This document shows positions 35,838 through 45,021 of a stretch of DNA of 64,000 nucleotides, in pieces. Below the pieces are notes generated by a model. It worked only from the letters and a program-made list of their open reading frames with translations. It was not told the origin of the DNA and did no database searches. Made by a program: the position numbers and the translations under genes. Within the stretch, counting starts at the first letter, position 1; the number at the start of each line of letters is the position of its first letter. This DNA comes from Peribacillus glennii (lineage in GTDB: Bacteria; Bacillota; Bacilli; Bacillales; DSM-1321), in NCBI RefSeq assembly GCF_003429105.1, contig NZ_QVTD01000003.1:372001-436000 (forward strand), given 5' to 3'.

Positions 35838-37370
35838 TCACATGTTCGGTTGGTTGTTGTATGTTTCCTTAAGTCTTCGCTTCATTAGTTTACCTGAAGG
35901 TGTCTTAGGTATTTCCTTTATGAATTCAACATCCCTAATCTGTTTATAGCTTGCCAAACGGTCTAAACAGTATTTTATAATCTCTTCTTTCGATAGTGAC
36001 ATGCCTTCTTTTAAAGCAATAAAAGCTTTCGGTATTTCACCAAGCCGATCATCCGGTTGGCCAATCACCGCTACTTCAAGTACTGCAGGGTGTGTATAGA
36101 TTACATTTTCCAGCTCGACAGGATATACATTATAACCGCCTACAATGATAAGATCCTTCTTCCGGTCTAATAAATAAACATACCCTTCTTTATCCATTTT
36201 TCCGATATCCCCTGTATGCAGCCAGCCATTTTTAATGGTATTGGCCGTTTGTTCAGGGTTATTCCAGTATCCTTTCATTACACAATGGCCCCGTACAAGG
36301 ATTTCACCCGGCTGCCCAGGCGGCAGAACTTTATTTTCTTCATCTACAATGGCCACTTCCAAATGTGGAAGCGGAAAACCCACGCTCTCAAATCGACGCT
36401 CTATCGACAGCATATCAACAGTAATGACCGGGGAACTTTCCGTTTGTCCGTAGGCTTGTATTGTCAAAGTGTTAAATCGGGATTCGAAGGTCTTCCGGAC
36501 TTCTAAAGGCATATGGCCTCCACTCGTGATGCAAATTTTGAGGGATGACATATCATATTTTGTCTCTTCAGGCAAAGTCAGGAACATATAATACATAGCT
36601 GGAACGCCAATAAAGAAATCTATCTTTTCCTTATGAATTTTCTCTGCCACAGCTGTTGTACTGAATTTCTCAAATAGATAAAATTTGCCTCCCTTCATGA
36701 ATATCAATATCAGTCCCGCCATCAAAACGAGCAAATGGGATAGAGGGGTGACGATACAACCATAGTGGTTTGCGGTAAGCCTAATACTATCTGCATAAAA
36801 TTCTGCATTCGTATTCAAATTGTAGTGGGAAAGTTCGACTCCCTTTGGATTGCCCGTTGTACCAGAGGTATACAATATACAAGCTCCCCCGTCAGGGGAT
36901 AAGTCCAAGGAATCGAATGGCTCCATTTGATCGGGAACAAGGCCATTCACCTCCTGAAAAATTTGATCATCATCCAGACAACCATCTATTATCAAAACTT
37001 TTTCAAGATCGGGCAAATCAGCCAGGTTGTTTTTTAGCAGGGGTATTTTTTCTTGTGTGGTGAAAAGTATTTTTGCAGCGGAATCTTTTAAAATATAACC
37101 GGATTCGGCGGATTTAAATAAATGGTTAATTGGCACTGCTAAAGCGCCTATTTTTAATGCAGCATAAAAGGCATAAATAAACTCCATACTATTTGGCAGC
37201 CATATGGAAACCCTTTCACCCTTAGCTACACCCAATGAAATCAATAAATTAGCGTATGCATCGACATTCCGGTTCACATCTTTGTAACTATAAGCGCGGT
37301 CCTTGAATCTTACCGCAGTCCTTTGTCCATTAATATACGCATGTCTTTCAATGGATTGTGCAATATTCAT
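35838..37370 (-). CDS. Long-chain-type acyl-CoA ligase (AMP-forming)
   Basis: 510 residues. Nucleotide loop YTSGTTGNPKGV, AYGQTESSP (A5), LHTGDIGKMDKEGYVYLLDRKKD (A7-A8), NVYPVELENVIY and the catalytic lysine in TPSGKLMKRRL. All ten core regions appear intact; it resembles FadD/LcfA-type ligases. ATG 37370 follows GAGGAGG. Only 19 bases separate it from the SDR gene, so it is in the thiolase-SDR-ligase-dehydrogenase operon. Probably the entry activation step for this block; specificity not readable. Confidence 0.9.
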   Translation of the reverse strand: MNIAQSIERHAYINGQRTAVRFKDRAYSYKDVNRNVDAYANLLISLGVAKGERVSIWLPNSMEFIYAFYAALKIGALAVPINHLFKSAESGYILKDSAAKILFTTQEKIPLLKNNLADLPDLEKVLIIDGCLDDDQIFQEVNGLVPDQMEPFDSLDLSPDGGACILYTSGTTGNPKGVELSHYNLNTNAEFYADSIRLTANHYGCIVTPLSHLLVLMAGLILIFMKGGKFYLFEKFSTTAVAEKIHKEKIDFFIGVPAMYYMFLTLPEETKYDMSSLKICITSGGHMPLEVRKTFESRFNTLTIQAYGQTESSPVITVDMLSIERRFESVGFPLPHLEVAIVDEENKVLPPGQPGEILVRGHCVMKGYWNNPEQTANTIKNGWLHTGDIGKMDKEGYVYLLDRKKDLIIVGGYNVYPVELENVIYTHPAVLEVAVIGQPDDRLGEIPKAFIALKEGMSLSKEEIIKYCLDRLASYKQIRDVEFIKEIPKTPSGKLMKRRLKETYNNQPNM

Positions 37371-37389
37371 CTTTATCCTCCTCAGATTT

Positions 37390-38145
37390 CTATTCCGCAG
37401 TCCAGCCGCCGTCTACATATAACGTTTGGCCCGTAACATAATTCGCTTCGGATGAGCAAAGATATCGAACAGCTGCAGCTATCTCTACTTCCTGCCCAAG
37501 TCTTCTAAGTGGGATTTTATTCATGATACGTTTGTAAGCCCTTTCATTATTTTCCAATGTGTCGCGGTTCATATCCGTTTTTACATAGCCCGGACCGACT
37601 GCATTAACGGAAATGTTGTATCTTGCCCACTCAAGAGCAAGTGCTTTGGTAAGTTGAACAACTCCTCCCTTACTTGCTACATACGGCGAAATTGAAACAT
37701 CACCGACGGCTCCCATGACAGAAGCAATATTTACAATTTTCCCTCCACCTTTTTCTTTCATTTGCTTTGCTGCTGCCTGGCTGGCGAAAAACAAGCCTTT
37801 TAAATTTACATCCAGGATCTGGTCCCATTCTTCCTCCGTCACTTCAAACGCCCTTTTGGTGAGCGTAGTCCCGGCGTTATTGACAAGAATATCAATTAAC
37901 CCCACGCTTTCTTCTACTGTGTTAAAAAAAGACAATATGGAAGCTCTGCTCCCCATGTCGCTAGCTATGGCGCTGGCACTTCCCCCACCACGGTTTATCC
38001 CTTCAGCAACCTTATCCAGAGCTTCCTGATTTCGGCTTGTCACTATCACTTGTGCTCCTGCCTGTGCCAGTACTTCGGCTATAGATTTTCCTAATCCCCT
38101 GCTTCCACCTGTAATGACCGCAACTTTTCCTGTAAGGCTATACAA
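37390..38145 (-). CDS. Short-chain dehydrogenase/reductase (FabG-like)
   Basis: 251 residues. GGSRGLGKSIA loop, NNAGTTLT, NIASVMG and YVASKGG active site, C-terminal YVTGQTLYVDGG. Basic SRN after strand two fits NADP(H). The start is TTG 38145, six bases from AGAGGGTG; an in-frame stop lies just upstream, so no longer form exists. Located between thiolase and ligase genes: a 3-hydroxyacyl-CoA dehydrogenase role in beta-oxidation is likely. Confidence 0.86.
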   Translation of the reverse strand: MYSLTGKVAVITGGSRGLGKSIAEVLAQAGAQVIVTSRNQEALDKVAEGINRGGGSASAIASDMGSRASILSFFNTVEESVGLIDILVNNAGTTLTKRAFEVTEEEWDQILDVNLKGLFFASQAAAKQMKEKGGGKIVNIASVMGAVGDVSISPYVASKGGVVQLTKALALEWARYNISVNAVGPGYVKTDMNRDTLENNERAYKRIMNKIPLRRLGQEVEIAAAVRYLCSSEANYVTGQTLYVDGGWTAE

Positions 38146-38257
38146 TTAGCTCACCCTCTTATAAAATTTGCTACTAACTGGACATCTCGTAACAAAAGCA
38201 ATAAACCTTATCCAATTAAATTAATTAGCTGAATGTTACTTTAGAAAACATCCTCGG

Positions 38258-39406
38258 TTACAGTCGTTCTATGATCGTGACGTTCGCCATTCCATGTGAC
38301 TCGCACATTCCGATTAAGCCAAAACGTCCGCCGATTCTGTCTAATTCGCTCATCATAGTCGATAAAATACGGACGCCGGTAGCTCCTAGCGGATGTCCCA
38401 ATGCGATTGCCCCGCCATTAGGATTTAACTTTTTAGGATCGGCTCCTGTTTCCTGCAGCCAAATAAGCGGAGCCGGAGCAAAAGCTTCATTAATTTCAAA
38501 TATGTCGATATTGTCTATATTTAGCCCAGCCTTTACTAATGCTTTATTCGTGCCTATTATCGGACCTGTAAATATAATTGATGGATCAGAACCGACCACT
38601 GTTCTGTTCACTATTCGAAAACGTGGGCTTATGCCAAGTTCCTTCGCTTTTTTATTTGACATGATTAAGGCTGCTGCCGCACCGTCACTAATTTGGCTTG
38701 AGTTCCCTGCATGAATTTTCCCGTTTTCGATGAAAGATGGCTTTAATTGCCCCAATTTTTCAATTGTTGTATCTTGCCGCGGCCCTGAATCTTGTTTGAT
38801 AATTTTTGTTTCTCCCTCAGGTAGTCTGACTTTCAACGGCATAATCTCCCTGTCAAATCTTCCTTCTTTTTGCGCTGTGATTGCCTTTTCGTGGCTTTCG
38901 AGGGAATATTCATCCAATTGTTCACGGCTTAAGCCCCAAATTTCTGCTATACGTTCTGCCGCTATACCTTGGTGATGCATTTCATACTTTGCAGTCAAGC
39001 TCTCACTAAAGCCTGTTCCGGCTAAATTTGAAAACATTGGAACACGAGACATACTTTCGACGCCCGCTGCCAGAACAATATCCATATCACCACTAATGAT
39101 GGCTTGGGCTGCAAAATGAATGGCTTGTTGACTGGAACCACATTGCCTGTCTATTGTTGTACCTGGAACACTTATCGGAAAGCCCGCGATTAATCCGGCC
39201 AGCCTTGCAATATCTCCAGCCTGTTCCCCGACCTGTGAAACACAGCCCATTATGATATCATCAATCAATTCAGGAGAAACCCCTGTTCTGTTTATGATTT
39301 CTTTTAACACTTCTGATGCCATATCGTCCGGCCGTAACCCGCTTAACATGCCATTCCTTCGGCCTATAGGTGTACGTACCGCATCAATGATTACAGCTTC
39401 AAGCAT
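38258..39406 (-). CDS. Thiolase (acetyl-CoA C-acyltransferase family)
   Basis: 382 residues, classical thiolase. Nucleophilic Cys89 in TTIDRQCGSSQQAI, NEAFAPAPL, NGGAIALGHPLGATGVRI, and a second active cysteine in MCESHGMA, a variant of the usual C-x-G-G-G. Cleaves 3-ketoacyl-CoA to acetyl-CoA or propionyl-CoA plus a shortened acyl-CoA. ATG 39406 follows GAAGGAGGG. It is the first gene behind the sigma-54-type promoter at 39483-39498 and heads the SDR-ligase-dehydrogenase-ADH-Liv block. Unlike the 19072 thiolase it has no DUF35 partner. Confidence 0.91.
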   Translation of the reverse strand: MLEAVIIDAVRTPIGRRNGMLSGLRPDDMASEVLKEIINRTGVSPELIDDIIMGCVSQVGEQAGDIARLAGLIAGFPISVPGTTIDRQCGSSQQAIHFAAQAIISGDMDIVLAAGVESMSRVPMFSNLAGTGFSESLTAKYEMHHQGIAAERIAEIWGLSREQLDEYSLESHEKAITAQKEGRFDREIMPLKVRLPEGETKIIKQDSGPRQDTTIEKLGQLKPSFIENGKIHAGNSSQISDGAAAALIMSNKKAKELGISPRFRIVNRTVVGSDPSIIFTGPIIGTNKALVKAGLNIDNIDIFEINEAFAPAPLIWLQETGADPKKLNPNGGAIALGHPLGATGVRILSTMMSELDRIGGRFGLIGMCESHGMANVTIIERL

Positions 39407-39482
39407 TATTTCCCTCCTTCATTAATGATTAATAATAAAATAGTGAAGTGTGTTTTTTATTTTTTGATCTTATCTTTTATAA

Positions 39483-39498
39483 TGCAAGCAGCATGCCA
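39483..39498 (-). promoter_or_regulatory. Sigma-54 (SigL) type -24/-12 promoter, block 1b
   Basis: Minus strand TGGCATGCTGCTTGCA (TGGCAT-N5-TTGCA), full match to the -24/-12 consensus, 77 bases before the thiolase start. The distance to the gene is nearly the same as at the 28.2-kb promoter (78 bases). Confidence 0.85.
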
Positions 39499-39625
39499 AT
39501 TTTTTCATTTCAAATTTTTCCCTCAATAAAACATTAGGAAAACAAACGGAACTTCAATTTTTAAATAATATTCAAGACAATGAATGTTTCCAGAAGGCAT
39601 TTTTTTCGAGACAGGCAACCGACTG

Positions 39626-39664
39626 TTGTTTACAATCGTTAACAACGATATATATGTTGTAAAC
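39626..39664. promoter_or_regulatory. Candidate activator (enhancer) site for the 39.5-kb sigma-54 promoter
   Basis: Nested inverted repeats: TTGTTTACAA (39626-39635) and TTGTAAAC (39657-39664) surround ATCGTTAACAACGAT (39635-39649). It lies about 130-165 bases upstream of the -24 box. TTGTTTACA recurs exactly at 54953-54961. The 39407-39734 gap has no gene. Confidence 0.6.
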
Positions 39665-39734
39665 GGAAATGTTCATTCTTCTTTACAAAATACAAATGTA
39701 AATTGATGTGAACACTTCTCTCTATCCTGGTCCG

Positions 39735-40649
39735 TTACAGAATGTTAGAATCATAATCATGTTCATTGACCCGTGTTTTTCTTTGATGCTTCACGAGCCA
39801 CAGACCAATAAAAATGATGATCCCGCCAACAACCTGTTGAATATAAATGTGTTCTTTTGCCCATATTGCAGCAAACAATACAGCTGTAAATGGAGTCAAA
39901 AACATGTAAACCATCGTATTTGTAGCCCCAATTTTTTGGACACCGACATACCAAGTGACAAGGCCAAAAATTGTGACAAAGAAAATAGCATATAATAATG
40001 CAAGCCAACTTGTCTGATTTAGATGAAATGGGATAAAAACAATGCTTGACCCAGTTAACAGGACTAGTGGAATGGCCCCAATCATTGTTGACCAAGCTAT
40101 TACTCTTAGAGCAGAATATTTGTTTACTAAAGGGGTAGCCAATATTGGGTACAAACCCCAGCTCATAGATGTCAAAATACCGATAATGGTACCAATCATT
40201 ACATTCTTTTGATTACTGGACGGGTCATGAACAAGCAAGATAAGTATTGTACCGGTAAATGCAATGACAGATCCTATTAGTTTTTGCTTTGAAAATTTCT
40301 CCTGTTTAAAAAACAAGGAAAATATCATTGTAAAAATTGGAGATATAGAAATTAATAGAGAGGCATTCGTAGCAGATATGTATTTAATTGTTAACATAGA
40401 AAAAGACTGATATAGAGTTACTCCTACCATACTGACTATAATTAAATGGAATACATCTTTTCTTTTAATATGGATTGAACGCTCCAAAGCCATGGCAATA
40501 AGCAATAGGAAAGGAGCTGCAATAATCATTCGAATTGCTGTAAATTCGACGGGAGTAATTTCAATTACTCCATATTTTCCTATTGTGTAATTAGTGCCCC
40601 AAATCACGACGACAATAAGTAATAGAAGTTCCATTGTCCACCGTTTCAT
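39735..40649 (-). CDS. EamA/DMT-family transporter
   Basis: 304 residues with ten hydrophobic segments in two EamA repeats; N-terminal VVIWGTNYTIGKYG and the ATNASLLISISPIFTMIFSL region before the second half are typical. Drug/metabolite transporters export small metabolites or amino acids, sometimes import. ATG 40649 lies 12 bases from GAGGAG. It is separated from the following thiolase gene by the sigma-54 promoter region. A role in exporting an intermediate or importing substrate of the surrounding pathway is possible but unproven. Confidence 0.86.
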   Translation of the reverse strand: MKRWTMELLLLIVVVIWGTNYTIGKYGVIEITPVEFTAIRMIIAAPFLLLIAMALERSIHIKRKDVFHLIIVSMVGVTLYQSFSMLTIKYISATNASLLISISPIFTMIFSLFFKQEKFSKQKLIGSVIAFTGTILILLVHDPSSNQKNVMIGTIIGILTSMSWGLYPILATPLVNKYSALRVIAWSTMIGAIPLVLLTGSSIVFIPFHLNQTSWLALLYAIFFVTIFGLVTWYVGVQKIGATNTMVYMFLTPFTAVLFAAIWAKEHIYIQQVVGGIIIFIGLWLVKHQRKTRVNEHDYDSNIL

Positions 40650-40927
40650 TTGTATTAAAATCTCCTCATCCGTTTTTTTTGCAGGAAAAGAGCGGAGTTA
40701 ACGCAAGCACCGGATTCACCCGAGATAGTGGTCTTTAAACTTAACAATGCTGCCTTTTCAGGGTTTTGATAGAAAATTTCCGCTGGTTTTGTTCATTAAT
40801 TACTCTTTAAGGATAATGTATCCCCTCCAAGTCAAAGGAAAATACCCACAGCTAACTTTTGGGTAAATTTCAGTTTGCCTAGAGGGAAATGCACTAGCTT
40901 TGTTTTACGAGCTTGACCTTGTATAGA

Positions 40928-40970
40928 AAAAAGGCTTTAAACTTCATTTTGCAGCTCTGGCTTCCTTTTT
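40928..40970 (-). terminator. Weak terminator candidate after the FMN reductase gene
   Basis: AAAAAGG and CCTTTTT can pair across a 29-base loop, followed by T on the minus strand, 27 bases after the reductase stop. The rest of the gap 40650-40996 shows no gene, sigma-54 box or other clear element. Confidence 0.35.
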
Positions 40971-40996
40971 GTGTCAGTCTTTAAGCTTTTATAGTT

Positions 40997-41557
40997 TCAG
41001 TAAATAGATGGCCCGAGTACTTTCCCTCTAGTAATTGAGGCCAATTCCACAAGATCTTTGCCAAAGTTCTCAGCTTGTTCTTTAACATTATCCTCAATTA
41101 TTTGCCCATCCTTAACCGTGAACCTTGAATGGTATAAGATGCCCGGTATGGTATGCACCTGAAAAAAGGCCATTGCTGTTCTAAATCCCAAATCCAATCC
41201 TAAATAATGATGATCGCTTCCCCCAGTCGCTACAAGTCCTGAGGCTTTCCCTTTTAAAAAATCATTCGGGATTAGGTCAATTAGATTTTTTAAAGCTCCT
41301 GTCATACTTCCCCTATACATGGGTGAACCAAATAGATAAGCATCCGCATGTTTTATTTTTTTGAGCACTTTTTTTGTAGATTCGCTATATTCCTCATAGG
41401 GCCTGCCATCACAAAAATCTATTTTCACTTCCGACAAATCAATCAGGTCGGTAGTGATATCTTCTCCACACACCACTGCCGACTTTAATGCTGTCTCAAT
41501 TAATACCCTGGTTCTTTTACTGGATGCACAACTCCCGCATACACCGAGTACTAACAC
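40997..41557 (-). CDS. NAD(P)H-dependent FMN reductase
   Basis: 186 residues, flavodoxin-like fold. The phosphate loop GVCGSCASSKRT at the N-terminus and YLFGSPMYRGSMTGALKNLIDL in the middle match the SsuE/NADPH-dependent FMN reductase family. Start is GTG 41557, seven bases from AAGGGGG. It would supply reduced FMN to the LLM-type monooxygenase encoded two genes upstream, forming a two-component system. Good evidence for family; partner choice is from proximity. Confidence 0.85.
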   Translation of the reverse strand: MLVLGVCGSCASSKRTRVLIETALKSAVVCGEDITTDLIDLSEVKIDFCDGRPYEEYSESTKKVLKKIKHADAYLFGSPMYRGSMTGALKNLIDLIPNDFLKGKASGLVATGGSDHHYLGLDLGFRTAMAFFQVHTIPGILYHSRFTVKDGQIIEDNVKEQAENFGKDLVELASITRGKVLGPSIY

Positions 41558-41647
41558 AAATGCACCCCCTTATGTTCGTCGATTGGAAAACATTTGTTAA
41601 TTTTTGCTTGTGGAAAAGAATTCGGCTAAGTTTTCTGTTTTATGTTT

Positions 41648-42061
41648 TTAAGCCTGCTGTATATCTCTTACCTTGAAGAATCTAAACTTATTTACCATCA
41701 CATCATACTGATATCCAATGATAAGGGTTTCGAAGTTTGTTAGAATTGGCGATACGATTAGGTAGGGATTCTCTACTAATAAACTTTTGACTTCATTGTC
41801 AGAAAGTGCATTACTTTGTATTTTGTCAATTAATGTTTGGTCTGAGGCTCTTTGGGGATTTATCAATGAAAAAGAGAACGCATCTGGAAATGCTAAACCT
41901 TTTACACCTCTTGGGGAAATGTTTGCCAGATTTTCAATTTCTTGCTCTGTGATTCGAAAAACACTCCGGACCTCAGCAGGAATGCCATGGTTTTTTAGCC
42001 ACGCTTTTGTCACCTCAAAAGACGGGTTGCCTGATTTACCATAAAGGATCCAATTTTCCAT
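41648..42061 (-). CDS. ArsC/Spx-like thioredoxin-fold protein lacking the redox cysteines
   Basis: 137 residues. The N-terminal WILYGKSGNPSFEVTKAWL aligns with the Spx/ArsC start, where B. subtilis Spx has TSPSCTSCRKARAWL; both cysteines are absent here (Gly-Asn-Pro-Ser). The helix and strand pattern continues through LVENPYLIVSPILTNFETLIIGY, the counterpart of the RRPI strand. Without cysteines it cannot act as a thiol reductase; it may be regulatory or a protein-binding remnant. ATG 42061 follows GAGGAT. 51 bases after the LLM monooxygenase stop and 90 before the FMN reductase, so it is co-transcribed with a two-component monooxygenase. Confidence 0.65.
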   Translation of the reverse strand: MENWILYGKSGNPSFEVTKAWLKNHGIPAEVRSVFRITEQEIENLANISPRGVKGLAFPDAFSFSLINPQRASDQTLIDKIQSNALSDNEVKSLLVENPYLIVSPILTNFETLIIGYQYDVMVNKFRFFKVRDIQQA

Positions 42062-42112
42062 TTACTCATCCTCCCAATTTTTGTTGATTCTTCACATAAT
42101 CGTTATAGGTAG

Positions 42113-43294
42113 TTACCGGCTGCCTATCAAAGATTCAGCCTCTTTTTTATGAGTTATGGAATTATTCTTAGCTACAGGGTTCCTAATGCCTGCTTGTTCC
42201 AATAATGGCAATACATTCTCGTTGAAGTACGGCATTTCTTTAAGATAGTCAACAAAAGTAACCAATGTACCCGACACACCTGAATTTGCTATTTTAATTA
42301 ATCCTTCAGCAACCTGTTCCGGTGTACCAACCAATGGCCATCCATTAAAGCCTCCTATAAATCTTTCTTGAGCCATTGATAAGTATTCCTTTGAATGGGA
42401 GGACGCATGCATGCCAAACATATCCGTAATGATCTTTGCTACCTCCCAGTCACCCTGCTCCCTAACATAATAATCATAGTATTCTTTTGCTTCTTTTTCT
42501 GTCGGTCTGCATACAACGAAACTCGAAGTAAAGGTATTGATTTCACGATGGTATTCTTCCCAAGCTAGTTTCCTTACTGTCTTTGTCCACTCACTTGCTT
42601 GCTCGATCGATTCTATATATCCAAAGTTAAAGTCAGTAAAGCGTGCTGCATAATTTCTACCGGCAGGGGAAGTTCCTGCGCTGATCAAAACAGGACGTGG
42701 ATTTTGGACGGGTTTGGGTTCCGAAAATCCATCTTTAATTTCGAAAAATTCACCTTTATGGTCAAAATATTGTTCCGACCACAGCCTTAAAACAATTTCC
42801 AGCCATTCAGTCGAATATTTATAGCCCTTATCGTGTTCCATCTTGGTCCCGCCAAACATCTCCATCTCTTTAGGAAACCAGCCTACTACTGTATTTAACC
42901 CAATTCTCCCTTGAGAAATATCATCAATTGTTGAAATCATTTTCGCGGCCACGATCGGATGCATGGTTGGTACATGGGAAGTGCAGAATAGATAGATTTT
43001 TTCAGTTACAGCTGCCATTGCAGCAGACCATGTAAAGGTCTCCATACATCTCCCGTGTAAATTAGTAGGCCCCCCAAACCCTCTCCACCTGGCAGCAGGC
43101 ACTATGCACTCATACCCGGCATCTTCCAACAACTTAGCTATTTTCACATTCGTCTCAAAATTCGGCTCAAAACTGCTTTCTGCAAGCGTCATTGTACAGG
43201 AATTGCTTAAGTTTGGTGCGAATATTCCCATCTTCAATTTATTTTCATTAAACATGGGATTACCGGCTTCGCGAAAAATGTCAAAACGACTCAT
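42113..43294 (-). CDS. LLM-class flavin-dependent monooxygenase (RutA/SfnG-type)
   Basis: 393 residues, luciferase-like TIM barrel. Seen: GIFAPNLSNSCTMT, the SHVPTMHPIVAAKMISTIDDIS and GRIGLNTVVGWFPKEMEMFG blocks, and SAGTSPAGRNYAARFTDF, all typical of the pyrimidine/dimethylsulfone/nitrilotriacetate monooxygenase branch. It needs reduced FMN from a separate reductase (gene at 40997). ATG 43294 follows GGGGAGG. Probable role: oxygenation of a pathway intermediate, for example Baeyer-Villiger-like or decarboxylating/dealkylating cleavage. No carrier for the substrate is evident. Confidence 0.86.
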   Translation of the reverse strand: MSRFDIFREAGNPMFNENKLKMGIFAPNLSNSCTMTLAESSFEPNFETNVKIAKLLEDAGYECIVPAARWRGFGGPTNLHGRCMETFTWSAAMAAVTEKIYLFCTSHVPTMHPIVAAKMISTIDDISQGRIGLNTVVGWFPKEMEMFGGTKMEHDKGYKYSTEWLEIVLRLWSEQYFDHKGEFFEIKDGFSEPKPVQNPRPVLISAGTSPAGRNYAARFTDFNFGYIESIEQASEWTKTVRKLAWEEYHREINTFTSSFVVCRPTEKEAKEYYDYYVREQGDWEVAKIITDMFGMHASSHSKEYLSMAQERFIGGFNGWPLVGTPEQVAEGLIKIANSGVSGTLVTFVDYLKEMPYFNENVLPLLEQAGIRNPVAKNNSITHKKEAESLIGSR

Positions 43295-43459
43295 TATTCA
43301 TTCCTCCCCTATTTACGATTTTTCATGAATAGTATGGTCAGATCCTAATATACAGAAAAAGTTGTCCTTTACATCACCCCCTTAAAACCCATCCAGGAAA
43401 AATTTCCTCATCCCCTTTTTCAGCGATGGTGATTCAATGAAAAAGGGAGTTTTAGTAGT

Positions 43460-45001
43460 TTATGTGAAGCTGCTCTTTTGGCGGTTAAGTTTGGTCCTAT
43501 CCTCTGAATTGACAGGATCGAACTTTATGTTAATGCGATTTATCTTTCCATTTGGCAGTTTCGGTAAAGGATCATAAGTTAATTGAATATACCTCGGTAT
43601 CTTCCAGTCTGATAGTTTTTCCTTACACCAATCAGCAAGCTGGGTGGCGGATAATTTGGAACGGTCCTGCAGAACGACCACAGAAGCGACTTCTTCTGTC
43701 CTTATTTCATCCGGCACGCTAAAAACCACACATTCTACTACTTCAGCATGAGACATTAGGGTAAATTCTACTTCCTCCCCTGAGATATTTTCTCCAGATC
43801 TTTTAATAACGTGTTTGATTCTTCCCTCATAATACACTCGGCCTTCGTTATCCATACGCCCTAAATCGCCCGTTTTGACCCAGCCATTCACTAATGTTGA
43901 TTTAGTGGCTTCTTCATTTTTATAGTATTCTTTCATAATATCCGGATGCTTAAATAATAATTCACCAATCGAATTAGGACCGACATCATTTCCGTTATTG
44001 TCAACAACCTTAACTTGGGCATTATCCGGAAATGGCCAGCCAATTAACTTAGGTTCAAACCGGTTGTAATTCGGGGAGGTCAGCGTTCCCATGCCGCCGA
44101 TTTCCGTTAAATTCCACGTTGTGCACATATCAAGATTAAATCGCTCCATAAATTCCTTAGGCCGAATATGGGAAATGACAAGATTCAACGAATGATCGCG
44201 GTCATTCTCTTTTGGCGGCAAACTCATTAATATGGATACCATTGTAGGTAAAAGCAAGGCTTTTGTTACCTGGTGTTTATCCACAGTATCCCAAAACATA
44301 TTTGCACTGAATTTTTCAACGAGGGAAACCGATGCTCCACATGCTATAGCGGAAGCTATGTTCATATGTGTACCGGCAGCATGGAATAAAGGCAATGTAC
44401 AAAATATCGTATCGGTGGCTTTGTAGTTTAGTCTTGTGGAGAAGGCGATCCCACAGGATGAAAAACTAGAATTCGGCAAAACAACCCCTTTGGGTTTCCC
44501 CGTACTGCCCGAAGTATACATGCATGCCATTGGATCTTCGGGCTTAATTGTGGCGCTAGGTTCTTCAACATTATCGCTTAACAAGGATTCAAAGGAAGGT
44601 TCGCTTTTATTTGTTCCATCAACCAGGATGGTCCGTTTTAGAAAACGTAATTCTTTCCTTATAACTGCAACATTTTTATAGTTGGTATTGTCAGCAATCA
44701 AGTATCGGCTTTCTGAATGGTTCAGCACATATTTAATTTCATCTGGAGTTGAACCACTTATTAAGGGTACTACTATGCCACCGATCTTATTTATAGCAAG
44801 GAAACATTGAAGATAGACAGGGCTATTTCTAAACAGTAAAGCGATCTTATCCCCCTGTTTGCATCCAAAATCCAAAAGCCCGTTTGCTAATTGATTGGTT
44901 ATTTGATCAAATTCCCCGTAAGTATAATAATCTTCATCAAACTTCAGAAACACTTGTTCGTTAAATTTTTCAACCGTATTTTTCCAGAATTGCTTTACCA
45001 A
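43460..45001 (-). CDS. AMP-dependent acyl-CoA ligase (CaiC-like)
   Basis: 513 residues. YTSGSTGKPKGV nucleotide loop, TTWNLTEIGGMG (A5), VKTGDLGRMDNEGRVYYEGR (A7-A8), KRSGENISGEEVE and the catalytic lysine in KLPNGKINRINI. Resembles the ligase at 13892 in the RSGENIS-EVE region and in overall design. The start is TTG 45001, six bases from GGAGGG. It is flanked by two LLM monooxygenases, 21 bases from the upstream one, suggesting that the acid it activates is a product or substrate of an oxygenation step. Confidence 0.88.
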   Translation of the reverse strand: MVKQFWKNTVEKFNEQVFLKFDEDYYTYGEFDQITNQLANGLLDFGCKQGDKIALLFRNSPVYLQCFLAINKIGGIVVPLISGSTPDEIKYVLNHSESRYLIADNTNYKNVAVIRKELRFLKRTILVDGTNKSEPSFESLLSDNVEEPSATIKPEDPMACMYTSGSTGKPKGVVLPNSSFSSCGIAFSTRLNYKATDTIFCTLPLFHAAGTHMNIASAIACGASVSLVEKFSANMFWDTVDKHQVTKALLLPTMVSILMSLPPKENDRDHSLNLVISHIRPKEFMERFNLDMCTTWNLTEIGGMGTLTSPNYNRFEPKLIGWPFPDNAQVKVVDNNGNDVGPNSIGELLFKHPDIMKEYYKNEEATKSTLVNGWVKTGDLGRMDNEGRVYYEGRIKHVIKRSGENISGEEVEFTLMSHAEVVECVVFSVPDEIRTEEVASVVVLQDRSKLSATQLADWCKEKLSDWKIPRYIQLTYDPLPKLPNGKINRINIKFDPVNSEDRTKLNRQKSSFT

Positions 45002-45021
45002 CTTTCACCCTCCGTTCCATC

